This document shows, piece by piece, positions 1-6,594 of a DNA stretch of 12,105 nt. The stretch lies in NCBI GenBank assembly GCA_964421875.1, contig CAYQZD010000113.1:1-12105 (forward strand), written 5' to 3'. The position numbers and the translations under genes are program-made. Numbering within the stretch: position 1 is the first letter of the stretch; the number at the start of each line of letters is the position of its first letter. The notes beneath the pieces were generated by a model that was not told where the DNA came from, ran no database searches, and saw nothing but the letters and a program-made list of their open reading frames with translations. Source of the stretch: CAYQZD01 sp964421875. GTDB taxonomy: Bacteria > Electryoneota > Tariuqbacteria > Tariuqbacterales > Tariuqbacteraceae.

Positions 1-54
1 CCCGTAACGGATTGTTAATGTACGTATTATGCGGTGGTTTAAGATTTCATCATA

Positions 55-3000
55 TTGAAAAAAACTCAGCTGATCTCGACAGCGGTCGTTATCATTTTTG
101 CGGCCGCTCTTTTCTTTCTGAGCCGCAGTTTGAAGGGACTCGTTGAGCGGCAAATCACCGCCGCCACCGGAGCGGTTGTCGATATCGAAAAGCTCGCCTT
201 CAATCCCTTCCGCGGTTTCACCGTCAGCGGATTATCTCTGACTTTCAGCGGAGATTCCGTCCCGCAAACTATATCTGAAATCCGCTTCACCTATTCCCCC
301 CTATCTCTGTTGAAACGGGAACTTAGAATCACCAGCCTCACACTGAAATCACCCCGAATCACCCTTGCCCAAAAACCGGACGGAACCTGGAACATAACCC
401 TGCCACCGCCAGCCCCAGCCGATGATGCGAGACCGGCAGATATTACTCCCGCTGATAGTGCGAAACGCGCAGCACTCCCTATGAAAATCACTTTAAAGCA
501 ACTGAATATTAAAGGGATACAAATAAACGCTGTCATTCCTCAAGGCAGGCTTACGATTGAAAACGCCGATTTTACGGCGGTGAATGTCTTTCTCAATTCA
601 ATAGATGATTTTACCGGCGGCATTATACTGGAAAACCTGCACGGACAAGCGGCGTTTGATTTCCTGCCGGCGGGAATATCGTTTAATTTCAATGCCGATG
701 CCAACGCCAGTAATGAAGGCAGGAGTTTCCGCTTCAATGCTGCGATTAGAGAAAATTCGCCGGAACTGGACATTCCGGTAATGGCGCTGTCAGCAGAAGG
801 CAAAGCGGCTCTGGCGGATAAAATGCTTGAGGTCGAAAACTTCGATTTGAGATTTGGAGGGGGCGAAAACTTCGCTCTGACTGCGAGTGGTGAACTTCGA
901 GGGTGGGATGCCCAAGCGCCAGATTTCAGGTTGAACCTGGGCATCGCGCGGTTGAATCTCGATGAAGAATGCTGGATCTGCCGTCTTGCGCCGGATTTAA
1001 GCGGTGTTGTCCCCAATTTTCAGCACCGTTTGCGGGCGCCTCTAAATCTTAGTCTGGCTGGAAGTTATAATACAGCGAGCAGACAGCTTAAAGCAAGCTG
1101 CGCCCTGGATTACGCCGCCTCGCTTGAGAGGATAAAGGTAGTCTCCCCTTCAGCTGCGCTCCGCAGTATGGAACTCGAACTCGGTTTGAACTGCGGCGTT
1201 CAGGGCGACTCCTTGTTCTTGCACAAGTTAGGGCTGGACTTAACCGCCCGGGATTTTTCCACATTACTACCTGAATTTCCGGAAACTCTGGGAGTGAATG
1301 AAATCGACGCCGGTCTGGAATATGGGGGAAACGAAATTGCGGCTTTTATTAGTCTTAAGAATCTGCTGGACGCTGTGGTTGAAGGAGAGGCTTCGATGGT
1401 TTTACCGCAAAACCTGATGAATTTCGAGCCCGGCCCCAGCCTGTTACAAGACCTGAGACTGACGGTGGACGGTTTAAATCCGGAAAAACTCAATCTCAAG
1501 GAAATCAAAGGATTAGCTAACGCCGCGTTCGAATTGAAGAACCGCAAGGGCGGGGCCGGTTTCACATTGAAAATGGCCGCCCGTGATTCCTTGCAGTATA
1601 TTGCTCTGGAGGCTGCGCCTTTGACACTTCCCCTCGACACTGTCAGTCTGCGGGGCAACTTAGTAATGAGCGACAGCTTCGACAGTTTTCGCGTGGATAC
1701 CCTGCTGCTTGAGGTTTCCCGCTGGCTTTTTCTGCAGTGCGGAGCGGATTACACCGGGGACAGCCTGTTTTTCAGCCTGGAGCGTGGAGATTTGGACATT
1801 ACGGGATTCCGGCGTTTCAGTCTGCCTGCCACTATATTTCCCCTCGAAGTCGATGGGCATATCGGTTTGACCGGTTGGATGTCGACCTCCATACGGAACC
1901 TTCCCGGCGCTGCCGCCAGCCTTCAGATTGCGCTATTGCCGGTGGATATCGCGCTGGATTCACTGGAGGCGGACTCAGTGGCAGCTAATATCAGCCTCGC
2001 CGCTCAGGGAACCGCGCTCAATATCACTGCTTCCGCCGCTGTCCGCGAAGCGCGGATTTTGCAACTGCGAAACCGTTCGCTGAAAAACATTACCCTATCT
2101 GCCGATGGAACAGGCGACGCCTCGAAATTATCATTTGAATCGACCGCCAGATTATCGCTCCCCACCGAAGGAGTAATGATAGAGGCGTTGGGTCAGGGGA
2201 TTATGGCGGAGGGTAAACCGGCGCTGCGGTTTTCGCTAAAAGGCGCTTTCGCCGATACTTTCGGCCGGGAAATACTTCCTGCTTTAGTCCTGCGGGGTGG
2301 AGCGGATTTGGCGCTTACCTGCGCCTTCGATTCCCTGTTGAGGATGAAAGGGAGGGTATCATTGCGGGATTTCAACCTTCGAACCCCGGTGATGGAGGCG
2401 GAGGGGATTAACGGGTATTTTCCCCTGCAGCAAACCATAGATTTACGGGATATGAGTCTTGCCGGCGCCGGGAGGCAATCCATACCCTTTTACCGAGAGG
2501 CCCGGGCTCATCTTCCCTACAGCGGCGAACCGATGAACAACATTACTGCTCGGCGGATAAAGGGTTTGGGCTGGGAGATGACCGAGGTTTCCGCCGATGC
2601 GCTCTGGGATGAAAGCCGCTTTCTCCTTCCCCATTTTCAACTCTCCATTTTCGAAGGTAACCTTGGCGGCAAGGGTCGGATGCAGGTGGATTCTCTGTCA
2701 GCGGGGAAGTTTTCCTACAGTATTTCAGCCGCGGCCGCAGAGATCAACTCCGACCTGGTTTCCCAGATTCACAGCGGCGGCGGCGAAGCTTCCCGCATCA
2801 GCTTCAACTTCAATTTTGAAGGGAGAGGTTTCGATCCGGTCAACCCCGATTTCGACCTGCAGGGGCAGGCGCATATCACGAAGATTTCCCCTCGAGTGGC
2901 GGAGAATCTGCTGTTGGCGCTTGACCCTAAAGGTGAGGACAAGGGCATTCAATCTATGCTCACCTTTCTACGCCGGGGATGGGGTGTGAAGAGTTTCTCT

Positions 3001-3156
3001 TTCGAACTTTCTCACGGATTTGTGTATTCCAGCATCCTGACTCAGCAGCCGCCTTTGAAAAAACCGCTTCCCTTTATGGTCAGCCGCGTTTTACCCCTGG
3101 AGAAGGAAATCAGGCTCTCGCGGCTGCCGCTGAAATTTTTCTTGAAGGGGGAGTGA
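55..3156 (+). CDS. AsmA/TamB-like envelope protein (1033 aa)
   Basis: This very long protein has a single N-terminal hydrophobic segment (about residues 5-24, ISTAVVIIFAAALFFL), then about 1000 residues of short alternating beta-strand sequence with many DSLxL, xLxLxG and LDLRDxxL patterns and few charged clusters. The opening after the membrane anchor (VDIEKLAFNPFRGFTVSGLS, about 42-61) is the typical start of AsmA/DUF748-type repeats. The C-terminal third holds an AsmA-C-like stretch (SIFEGNLGGKGRM, about 865-877). Known members are anchored in the inner membrane, project into the periplasm and are linked to lipid transport or outer-membrane assembly; that role is inferred here. The start is TTG at 55. 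An in-frame TAA at 40-42 rules out a longer form, the next in-frame ATG is far inside, and no well-placed Shine-Dalgarno is seen. The family is divergent, so the subfamily is uncertain. Confidence 0.8.
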   Translation: MKKTQLISTAVVIIFAAALFFLSRSLKGLVERQITAATGAVVDIEKLAFNPFRGFTVSGLSLTFSGDSVPQTISEIRFTYSPLSLLKRELRITSLTLKSPRITLAQKPDGTWNITLPPPAPADDARPADITPADSAKRAALPMKITLKQLNIKGIQINAVIPQGRLTIENADFTAVNVFLNSIDDFTGGIILENLHGQAAFDFLPAGISFNFNADANASNEGRSFRFNAAIRENSPELDIPVMALSAEGKAALADKMLEVENFDLRFGGGENFALTASGELRGWDAQAPDFRLNLGIARLNLDEECWICRLAPDLSGVVPNFQHRLRAPLNLSLAGSYNTASRQLKASCALDYAASLERIKVVSPSAALRSMELELGLNCGVQGDSLFLHKLGLDLTARDFSTLLPEFPETLGVNEIDAGLEYGGNEIAAFISLKNLLDAVVEGEASMVLPQNLMNFEPGPSLLQDLRLTVDGLNPEKLNLKEIKGLANAAFELKNRKGGAGFTLKMAARDSLQYIALEAAPLTLPLDTVSLRGNLVMSDSFDSFRVDTLLLEVSRWLFLQCGADYTGDSLFFSLERGDLDITGFRRFSLPATIFPLEVDGHIGLTGWMSTSIRNLPGAAASLQIALLPVDIALDSLEADSVAANISLAAQGTALNITASAAVREARILQLRNRSLKNITLSADGTGDASKLSFESTARLSLPTEGVMIEALGQGIMAEGKPALRFSLKGAFADTFGREILPALVLRGGADLALTCAFDSLLRMKGRVSLRDFNLRTPVMEAEGINGYFPLQQTIDLRDMSLAGAGRQSIPFYREARAHLPYSGEPMNNITARRIKGLGWEMTEVSADALWDESRFLLPHFQLSIFEGNLGGKGRMQVDSLSAGKFSYSISAAAAEINSDLVSQIHSGGGEASRISFNFNFEGRGFDPVNPDFDLQGQAHITKISPRVAENLLLALDPKGEDKGIQSMLTFLRRGWGVKSFSFELSHGFVYSSILTQQPPLKKPLPFMVSRVLPLEKEIRLSRLPLKFFLKGE

Positions 3157-3162
3157 GTAAGA

Positions 3163-3198
3163 AGTCAAGTCTCCATTTCGCTAAAGACCTGACTTGAC
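3163..3198. repeat. 36-bp hairpin element, copy 1
   Basis: The arms AAGTCAAGTCT (3162-3172) and AGACCTGACTT (3186-3196) pair with one mismatch across a 13-nt loop. The reverse complement of 3163-3198 matches 4974-5009 at 32 of 36 positions, and all four differences are transitions. It begins 6 bp after the stop codon of the AsmA-like gene. No T-tract follows, so a terminator role is not supported. Confidence 0.75.
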
Positions 3199-3212
3199 AT
3201 AATTGTAATGAA

Positions 3213-3233
3213 GTCGGCTTTGAATAAGCCGAC
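3213..3233. repeat. GTCGGCTT hairpin repeat
   Basis: GTCGGCTT (3213-3220) and AAGCCGAC (3226-3233) form a perfect 8-bp stem around a 5-nt loop, followed by CTACAAC. Hairpins of this wording are dispersed intergenic repeats in many bacterial genomes; their function is unknown. Confidence 0.65.
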
Positions 3234-3262
3234 CTACAACTCTGAAGATATTCCGCCAGGTG

Positions 3263-3277
3263 CGGACAGTCTGTCCG
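3263..3277. repeat. CGGACAG-T-CTGTCCG inverted repeat
   Basis: A perfect inverted repeat with 7-bp arms and a single central base. It lies between the GTCGGCTT hairpin and the first TGTCATT-family element. A related but broken version (CGGACAGAGTGCTGACAGTC) occurs at about 3399-3418. Confidence 0.5.
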
Positions 3278-3283
3278 ACGATA

Positions 3284-3310
3284 TGTCATCTGAGCGAAGC
3301 GAAGCATCTG
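3284..3310. repeat. TGTCATT-family dispersed repeat, copy 1
   Basis: It reads TGTCATCTGAGCGAAGCG followed by AAGCATCTG. The same word set (TGTCATT, CTGA or GCGA, GCGAAGCGAAG, then AATC or ATCT) recurs at 3338-3374, 3548-3574, 3629-3655 and 4847-4873, with a shorter relative at 6719-6743. It is a small non-coding dispersed repeat. Confidence 0.65.
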
Positions 3311-3337
3311 CATTTTAGTAAATCATTTATAAACAAG

Positions 3338-3374
3338 AGATTCTTCATCCGCCGTACGGCGGATTCAGAATGAC
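3338..3374. repeat. TGTCATT-family repeat, copy 2, palindromic centre
   Basis: On the minus strand this copy begins TGTCATTCTGA and ends GAAGAATCT. Its centre is a perfect 18-bp palindrome, ATCCGCCGTACGGCGGAT (3347-3364), in place of the GCGAAGC centre of copy 1. It faces copy 1 in inverted orientation. Confidence 0.65.
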
Positions 3375-3438
3375 ATAATACGAAAACAAGTATTCTCGGA
3401 CAGAGTGCTGACAGTCTGCTGCATAAGAGTTTTCGAAT

Positions 3439-3477
3439 CGCAGATTAGCGCAGATGTTCGCTGATTTCGCAGATAAG
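3439..3477. repeat. CGCAGAT tandem array, about 10-bp period
   Basis: Four diverged units lie in tandem: CGCAGATTAG (3439), CGCAGATGTT (3449), CGCTGATTT (3459) and CGCAGATAAG (3468). The period of 10, 10, 9 and 10 bp is close to one helical turn. The word CGCAGA recurs twice before rsmI, at about 9103 and 9124. Confidence 0.6.
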
Positions 3478-3518
3478 ACAGAGGCGATAGAGTATGAGGT
3501 AGGGGTGTTTCCGGTGAG

Positions 3519-3536
3519 GGCGGTTCGCGAACCGCC
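3519..3536. repeat. 18-bp perfect palindrome
   Basis: GGCGGTTCGCGAACCGCC is a perfect palindrome centred between 3527 and 3528, with flanking GAG and TCTAC that resemble the larger GTAGAGGCGGTTCGCGAACC class of dispersed repeats. No gene-regulatory link is evident. Confidence 0.6.
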
Positions 3537-3547
3537 TCTACGAGGAA

Positions 3548-3574
3548 GGATTCCGGTTTGCGTTCGGAATGACA
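3548..3574. repeat. TGTCATT-family repeat, copy 3
   Basis: On the minus strand it reads TGTCATTCCGAACGCAAACC followed by GGAATCC. The end word and the closing ATTCC match the other copies, but the centre differs again. Confidence 0.5.
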
Positions 3575-3584
3575 ATCTCAGTTT

Positions 3585-3602
3585 GGTGGGTTGAAACCCA
3601 CC
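3585..3602. repeat. GGTGGGTT hairpin repeat
   Basis: GGTGGGTT (3585-3592) and AACCCACC (3595-3602) form a compact inverted repeat, followed by CTAC. It ends about 80 bp before the terminator hairpin of the PDZ gene and has no T-tract of its own. Confidence 0.55.
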
Positions 3603-3620
3603 CTACAGCTGTGACAATGT

Positions 3621-3655
3621 AAACAATCCGATTGCTTCGCTTCGCTCGCAATGAC
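3621..3655. repeat. 35-bp direct repeat, left copy (TGTCATT family)
   Basis: Positions 3621-3655 match 4839-4873 in the same orientation at 32 of 35 bases, including an unbroken 24-bp core (3629-3652). The core on the minus strand reads ATTGCGAGCGAAGCGAAGCA, a widespread dispersed-repeat word. Together with the right copy it brackets the PDZ gene and its terminator. Confidence 0.75.
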
Positions 3656-3674
3656 AGGTGGTTAGAAGGAGTAT

Positions 3675-3707
3675 AATAGAAAAGGGACGCTTGGTTAAGC
3701 GTCCCTT
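3675..3707 (-). terminator. Intrinsic terminator of the tandem-PDZ gene
   Basis: AAGGGACGCTT (3682-3692) and AAGCGTCCCTT (3697-3707) form a perfect 11-bp stem with a 4-nt loop (GGTT). Read on the minus strand, the stem is followed by TTTTCTATT, a good U-tract. It lies about 30 bp past the stop codon of the PDZ gene, in the correct orientation for that gene. Confidence 0.85.
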
Positions 3708-3735
3708 GTTTGCGGCGTAAACTGCCTATGCGAAG

Positions 3736-4665
3736 CTAATCCGCCGTGTCCATATCTATATCGATATCCAAATCCTCAATTCGTTCAAGTTTGTGTTTCA
3801 GCTTATCCGAGAGGTGATGGAGTTTATCCTCCATATTATGCAGGTTGATTTCCAGACATTCATCGCCGCATTTGATTTTGCAGTCTTTATCCCGTTTCCC
3901 TAACTCCACCTTGAAGGTTTTAACCGACCCGTCCCGCATCACCTTGATTTCGACTTTGTCGCCCGGTTCGCGTTTCCCCACTAAGTAGGAAAGGTCGCCG
4001 GCGTCCTCAACTTCGCGCTGGCGGAATTCGATAATCACATCCCCGGCTTTGATACCGGCTTTTTCCGCCGCTGTTTCCTTTATCACTTCTGCAACCAGCG
4101 TTCCGTGCTCGACCTTGAAGTACTCCATCAACTGCTCGCTCATATCCTCCAGTTTCACACCCAGAAAGGCTCCTTTTCCGCATTCAGTGGTTATCGCAAT
4201 CCTGCGGGGATGTACGTTCTTATAGACTTTAACCTTTCGAGGCGATCTAATGCGTATGGTTTTCTCTACTTGCTTTTGCCGCTTGCCGATTTTCACCGCC
4301 AGAGATTTCTTCTTCCCTTCGCGGAATACGCTGATTTGTACCTTTGCGCCCGGCTTGGTTTTGCGTATCATTTTCCGTAAATCATCCTCGTCCATTACCT
4401 TTTTTCCGCCGTACTCGAAGATGATGTCCCCGGCTTCGATGCCTGCTTTTTCCGCGGGTGTGTCCTCCACCACGTCCTCTACAAACGCGCCGTCGCCTTT
4501 GTAAGCCAGCGATTCCCTGAGTTCATCGTCGATTTCTTCCAGGTAAACTCCTAAGAATCCCTCGGAACCGCCCTTTTTAGCGGAAGCGCAGTCCGCATAG
4601 GACCACAATCCCGTCATTCCGGCGAACATCAGCGCCGCGATGGTGATTACAAACGCTCTTTTCAT
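3736..4665 (-). CDS. Secreted tandem-PDZ protein without protease domain
   Basis: This 309-aa protein has an N-terminal signal peptide (hydrophobic core about 5-22) with a likely signal peptidase I site after ASA (27-29). Two PDZ domains follow (about 36-128 and 166-257). They are clearly duplicated: both contain AEKAGI(E/K)AGD(I/V)I(F/I)E and end in a basic (I/L)GKR. No trypsin-like catalytic domain is present, so it resembles the PDZ half of DegP/HtrA proteins and probably binds peptides or partner proteins in the periplasm; the ligand is unknown. After PDZ2 comes a C-x3-C-x3-C cluster (Cys262, 266, 270), then a charged helical tail (His/Lys/Glu-rich, about 275-297) ending in Asp-rich DLDIDIDMDTAD. 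A good Shine-Dalgarno (AGGAGT) precedes the ATG. A strong terminator follows, so it is probably monocistronic. Paired repeats bracket the gene. Confidence 0.85.
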   Translation of the reverse strand: MKRAFVITIAALMFAGMTGLWSYADCASAKKGGSEGFLGVYLEEIDDELRESLAYKGDGAFVEDVVEDTPAEKAGIEAGDIIFEYGGKKVMDEDDLRKMIRKTKPGAKVQISVFREGKKKSLAVKIGKRQKQVEKTIRIRSPRKVKVYKNVHPRRIAITTECGKGAFLGVKLEDMSEQLMEYFKVEHGTLVAEVIKETAAEKAGIKAGDVIIEFRQREVEDAGDLSYLVGKREPGDKVEIKVMRDGSVKTFKVELGKRDKDCKIKCGDECLEINLHNMEDKLHHLSDKLKHKLERIEDLDIDIDMDTAD

Positions 4666-4681
4666 TTTAGAGTACTCCTAT

Positions 4682-4702
4682 AAGTGTTACGATTTTACAC
4701 TT
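4682..4702 (-). promoter_or_regulatory. Palindrome in the leader of the PDZ gene, possible operator
   Basis: On the minus strand AAGTGT and ACACTT flank a 9-nt spacer (AAAATCGTA), a few bases upstream of the Shine-Dalgarno AGGAGT. A TATATA stretch (4711-4716) lies just upstream and could be a -10 box, but no good -35 is visible. The arrangement would suit a repressor site or an RNA hairpin near the ribosome binding site. This is weak evidence. Confidence 0.3.
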
Positions 4703-4838
4703 GCCTTCATCTATATAGACGTAAGATAGGGTGGGAAAGTTTTAGGATTTGGTGAGTTTTTTTATAAATAACATCTATCGTCGGATTTGAATGATCCACT
4801 CGACAACATAGCCATCATCGCCAGTGAATTCTTCAGTT

Positions 4839-4873
4839 AAACAAAGCGATTGCTTCGCTTCGCTCGCAATTAC
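4839..4873. repeat. 35-bp direct repeat, right copy (TGTCATT family)
   Basis: Same orientation as 3621-3655, with 32 of 35 bases identical. The two copies are 1218 bp apart (start to start) with the whole PDZ gene between them. Confidence 0.75.
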
Positions 4874-4911
4874 CTGATTATACGAACTAATTACTATCAT
4901 AATCCCCCCTG

Positions 4912-4932
4912 CCCCCCTTTAAAAAAGGGGGG
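4912..4932. repeat. C6T3-A3-A3G6 hairpin repeat
   Basis: CCCCCCTTT (4912-4920) and AAAGGGGGG (4924-4932) pair perfectly around a 3-nt loop. A degraded second copy, GCCCTTTACGAAAGGGGGG, follows at 4945-4963. Such C-rich/G-rich hairpins are common dispersed intergenic repeats. No T-tract follows on either strand. Confidence 0.6.
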
Positions 4933-4973
4933 AAACGTGAAGGCGCCCTTTACGAAAGGGGGGAAACAGATAC

Positions 4974-5009
4974 GTTAAGTCAGGTCTTTAGTGAAACGGA
5001 GACCTGACT
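4974..5009. repeat. 36-bp hairpin element, copy 2
   Basis: AGTCAGGTCT (4978-4987) and AGACCTGACT (5000-5009) form a perfect 10-bp stem with a 12-nt loop. It is homologous to 3163-3198 in the opposite orientation, so the two copies form a widely spaced inverted repeat around the PDZ gene. Confidence 0.75.
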
Positions 5010-5082
5010 CACAATGTATTAAACTGTCAGGTCACACCCGCTTTACAGCGTCAAAGACGTGACAGAAACGGCATAATCACGC

Positions 5083-5122
5083 GATTTCACGACTTCACCG
5101 GTTCACCGTTTCACCGTTTCAC
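5083..5122 (-). repeat. Five 8-bp tandem repeats over a stop codon
   Basis: On the plus strand the units are GATTTCAC, GACTTCAC, CGGTTCAC, CGTTTCAC and CGTTTCAC. On the coding (minus) strand each unit begins GTGAA. The TGA stop of the DUF401 gene (5119-5121) lies in the first unit. Because 8 is not a multiple of 3, successive TGA triplets fall in different frames and close all three. Confidence 0.75.
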
Positions 5123-6330
5123 CATAGAAACAGATAAACCACGCTGGCGGCTAAGACCAGGGCGGCTGAAGGCAGCAGGCGGTGGTAGATTCTTCCCCAG
5201 CGCGCTCCGTAGTATTCTTTGGTCAGGAACAGGCAGAGATGCACTGGCGATATCAGCACGCCGACGAATCCGGTGGTATAGGCGAACATTGCGTAAATGT
5301 AATTCACTTCCGCCCCTTGCCCCAGATAGGGTAATAGCAAGGGGAAGGCGATGCCGATGTATGCCTGGTTCACCCCGGTCAACAGTCCCACGATAAAGGG
5401 GAGAATCAAGAGGGGAAAGAAGGCGGACACTCCGCTGGCTTCTAACAATAGGGGAATCGCTTCGACCGCCGAGGAATCGAGCACCATCCGTTTGAATATC
5501 ATCACCGCGATGAGCAGCAAGGCGATTTTAAAGTTCACCGCCTTTCTAACGGTTTTCCACCTCTCGCTCCAGGGGATTTTTTGGGAGATCAGAGTGCAGA
5601 GGAACACCGCTGCTAAAATCGCCAGCACCGGCAGTTTGAAAAACACCAATCCCGCCAGAATCAGCCAGATGGGCCAGAGGCTGATGTTTAATCGTAGCAG
5701 GTTTTTCAGAAATCCTTCCTCGGCAACATTGCCGTTCAAGCCGTTTTTTATGGATAGAAGCCCGAAAATCACCCCTGCGATTATAGCTGCCACCGACATC
5801 GGCCATTGCACCCGCATCAGGCTCGGAACCTCTACCTGCAGTATCGCTCCCGCCATAATCAGCCCCGGATAGAGCGGCCAGCAATATTCCCACAGGTGCC
5901 TGAACCAGAAATTGATGTAGGTCTTGTGCGCCGGGCTTAATCCCAATTTATCGCCGGATTCCTCCACCATCGGCGCTGAAAGCATCGCTCCGCCGGGCGA
6001 GGGCAGCAGTCCTATCAGGGCGGGGGGAATCACCATCGAGAGGCGCCGGTCCCGCACCAGCCGGTCCAGGGAATCGACCATTACCGTCAGGCTTCCCCCC
6101 GCCTTCATCAGGTAGCCCATCCCGATTATTAGAATCACCGCGAGGAGGAGTTCAATGGTGCGCCACTCGGTCGCCGCTTTTAGGGCGGCGACTCCGATTT
6201 GTTTCGCTCCCATCCCGTATAGTATTCCGGTCAGCGCCGCTCCGGCTAAGAGCGATACACCCAAATCCACTTTGCGCCACATCAATAAGGCGATGATGGC
6301 GATTATGATTAACAGCTTGATAATTTCCAT
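5119..6330 (-). CDS. DUF401-family integral membrane protein
   Basis: This 403-aa, highly hydrophobic protein has roughly ten membrane segments spread over its length. It shows features typical of the DUF401 family (PF04165): GLLPSPGGAMLSAPMVEE (about 107-124), FWFRHLWEY (141-149) with a following PLYPGL, a mid-late PFIVGLLTGVNQAYIG stretch (311-326), and GVLISPVHLCLFLTKEYYG (357-375). The length fits the family. It is distantly similar to GntP/ArsB-like ion transporters, so a carrier role in the inner membrane is a reasonable inference, but no substrate is established for the family. The start is ATG at 6330; an in-frame TAA 12 nt upstream rules out extension. No Shine-Dalgarno stands close to the ATG. 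The stop codon is embedded in an 8-bp repeat array. Confidence 0.85.
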   Translation of the reverse strand: MEIIKLLIIIAIIALLMWRKVDLGVSLLAGAALTGILYGMGAKQIGVAALKAATEWRTIELLLAVILIIGMGYLMKAGGSLTVMVDSLDRLVRDRRLSMVIPPALIGLLPSPGGAMLSAPMVEESGDKLGLSPAHKTYINFWFRHLWEYCWPLYPGLIMAGAILQVEVPSLMRVQWPMSVAAIIAGVIFGLLSIKNGLNGNVAEEGFLKNLLRLNISLWPIWLILAGLVFFKLPVLAILAAVFLCTLISQKIPWSERWKTVRKAVNFKIALLLIAVMIFKRMVLDSSAVEAIPLLLEASGVSAFFPLLILPFIVGLLTGVNQAYIGIAFPLLLPYLGQGAEVNYIYAMFAYTTGFVGVLISPVHLCLFLTKEYYGARWGRIYHRLLPSAALVLAASVVYLFLW

Positions 6331-6594
6331 TAAGCAGGTCGGTTAGGTCGATGTTAACGTTATCCTCCGCAAACCCTCATTCGAGGGTCTCTTTCACTAC
6401 CTCTCACAACGAAGGATGAAAGTTATCGGCTTGCGTATTGAAGTTGCCGCTATTTATGATTAAACAATGATAGCGGGGTAATAACTTGAAAATAAGGTAA
6501 AATTTTCGTAAATTTCAAAGATAAGGAAAAGTCGGAATCGATTATTTTAAATTGTTATTGAAAAAAGGCTTAGATTAACAGCATTCACTTCGAT

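Larger units (their letters stand above)
3157..3735. repeat. Gene-free, repeat-packed intergenic region
   Basis: This gap of about 580 bp shows no convincing ORF. It holds a chain of unrelated short palindromes: a 36-bp hairpin element, a GTCGGCTT hairpin, a CGGACAG hairpin, four members of a TGTCATT-type repeat family, a run of CGCAGAT words at about 10 bp spacing, an 18-bp palindrome, a GGTGGGTT hairpin, and finally the terminator of the PDZ gene. The two flanking genes converge on it, so these elements sit in the 3' regions of both. Confidence 0.8.
4666..5118. repeat. Second repeat-rich intergenic region
   Basis: This gap of about 450 bp separates two minus-strand genes and shows no convincing ORF. 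It holds the leader of the PDZ gene, the right copy of the 35-bp direct repeat, a C6T3/A3G6 hairpin with a degraded neighbour, the second 36-bp hairpin element, an imperfect CTGTCAGGT/ACGTGACAG inverted repeat (about 5024-5065) and an 8-bp tandem array that runs into the end of the DUF401 gene. Confidence 0.75.

Noticed and set aside
540..1016. Minus-strand open frames within the AsmA-like gene
   Set aside because: The plus-strand frame is continuous for over 1000 codons with consistent beta-strand character. The antisense translations are Ser/Arg/Lys-rich shadows.
3345..3575. 76-aa open frame in the repeat island
   Set aside because: Its sequence is made of the palindromic repeats themselves, and it lacks a ribosome binding site.
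3157..3660. CRISPR array
   Set aside because: The repeats are different palindromes at irregular spacing, with no constant repeat-spacer alternation and no cas gene.
3736..4665. Lipoprotein signal on the PDZ protein (Cys26)
   Set aside because: The residues before Cys26 are YAD; a lipobox needs a small residue at -1 and usually Leu at -3. The ASA site just after it fits signal peptidase I.
4912..4932. C6T3/A3G6 hairpin as a terminator for the DUF401 gene
   Set aside because: On the minus strand it is followed by CAGGGGGGATTATG, not a T-tract, and it lies nearly 190 bp past the stop.
6364..6368. GGAGG on the minus strand as ribosome binding site for an upstream start of the DUF401 gene
   Set aside because: No ATG, GTG or TTG follows at a workable distance, and an in-frame TAA stands between it and the ATG at 6330.
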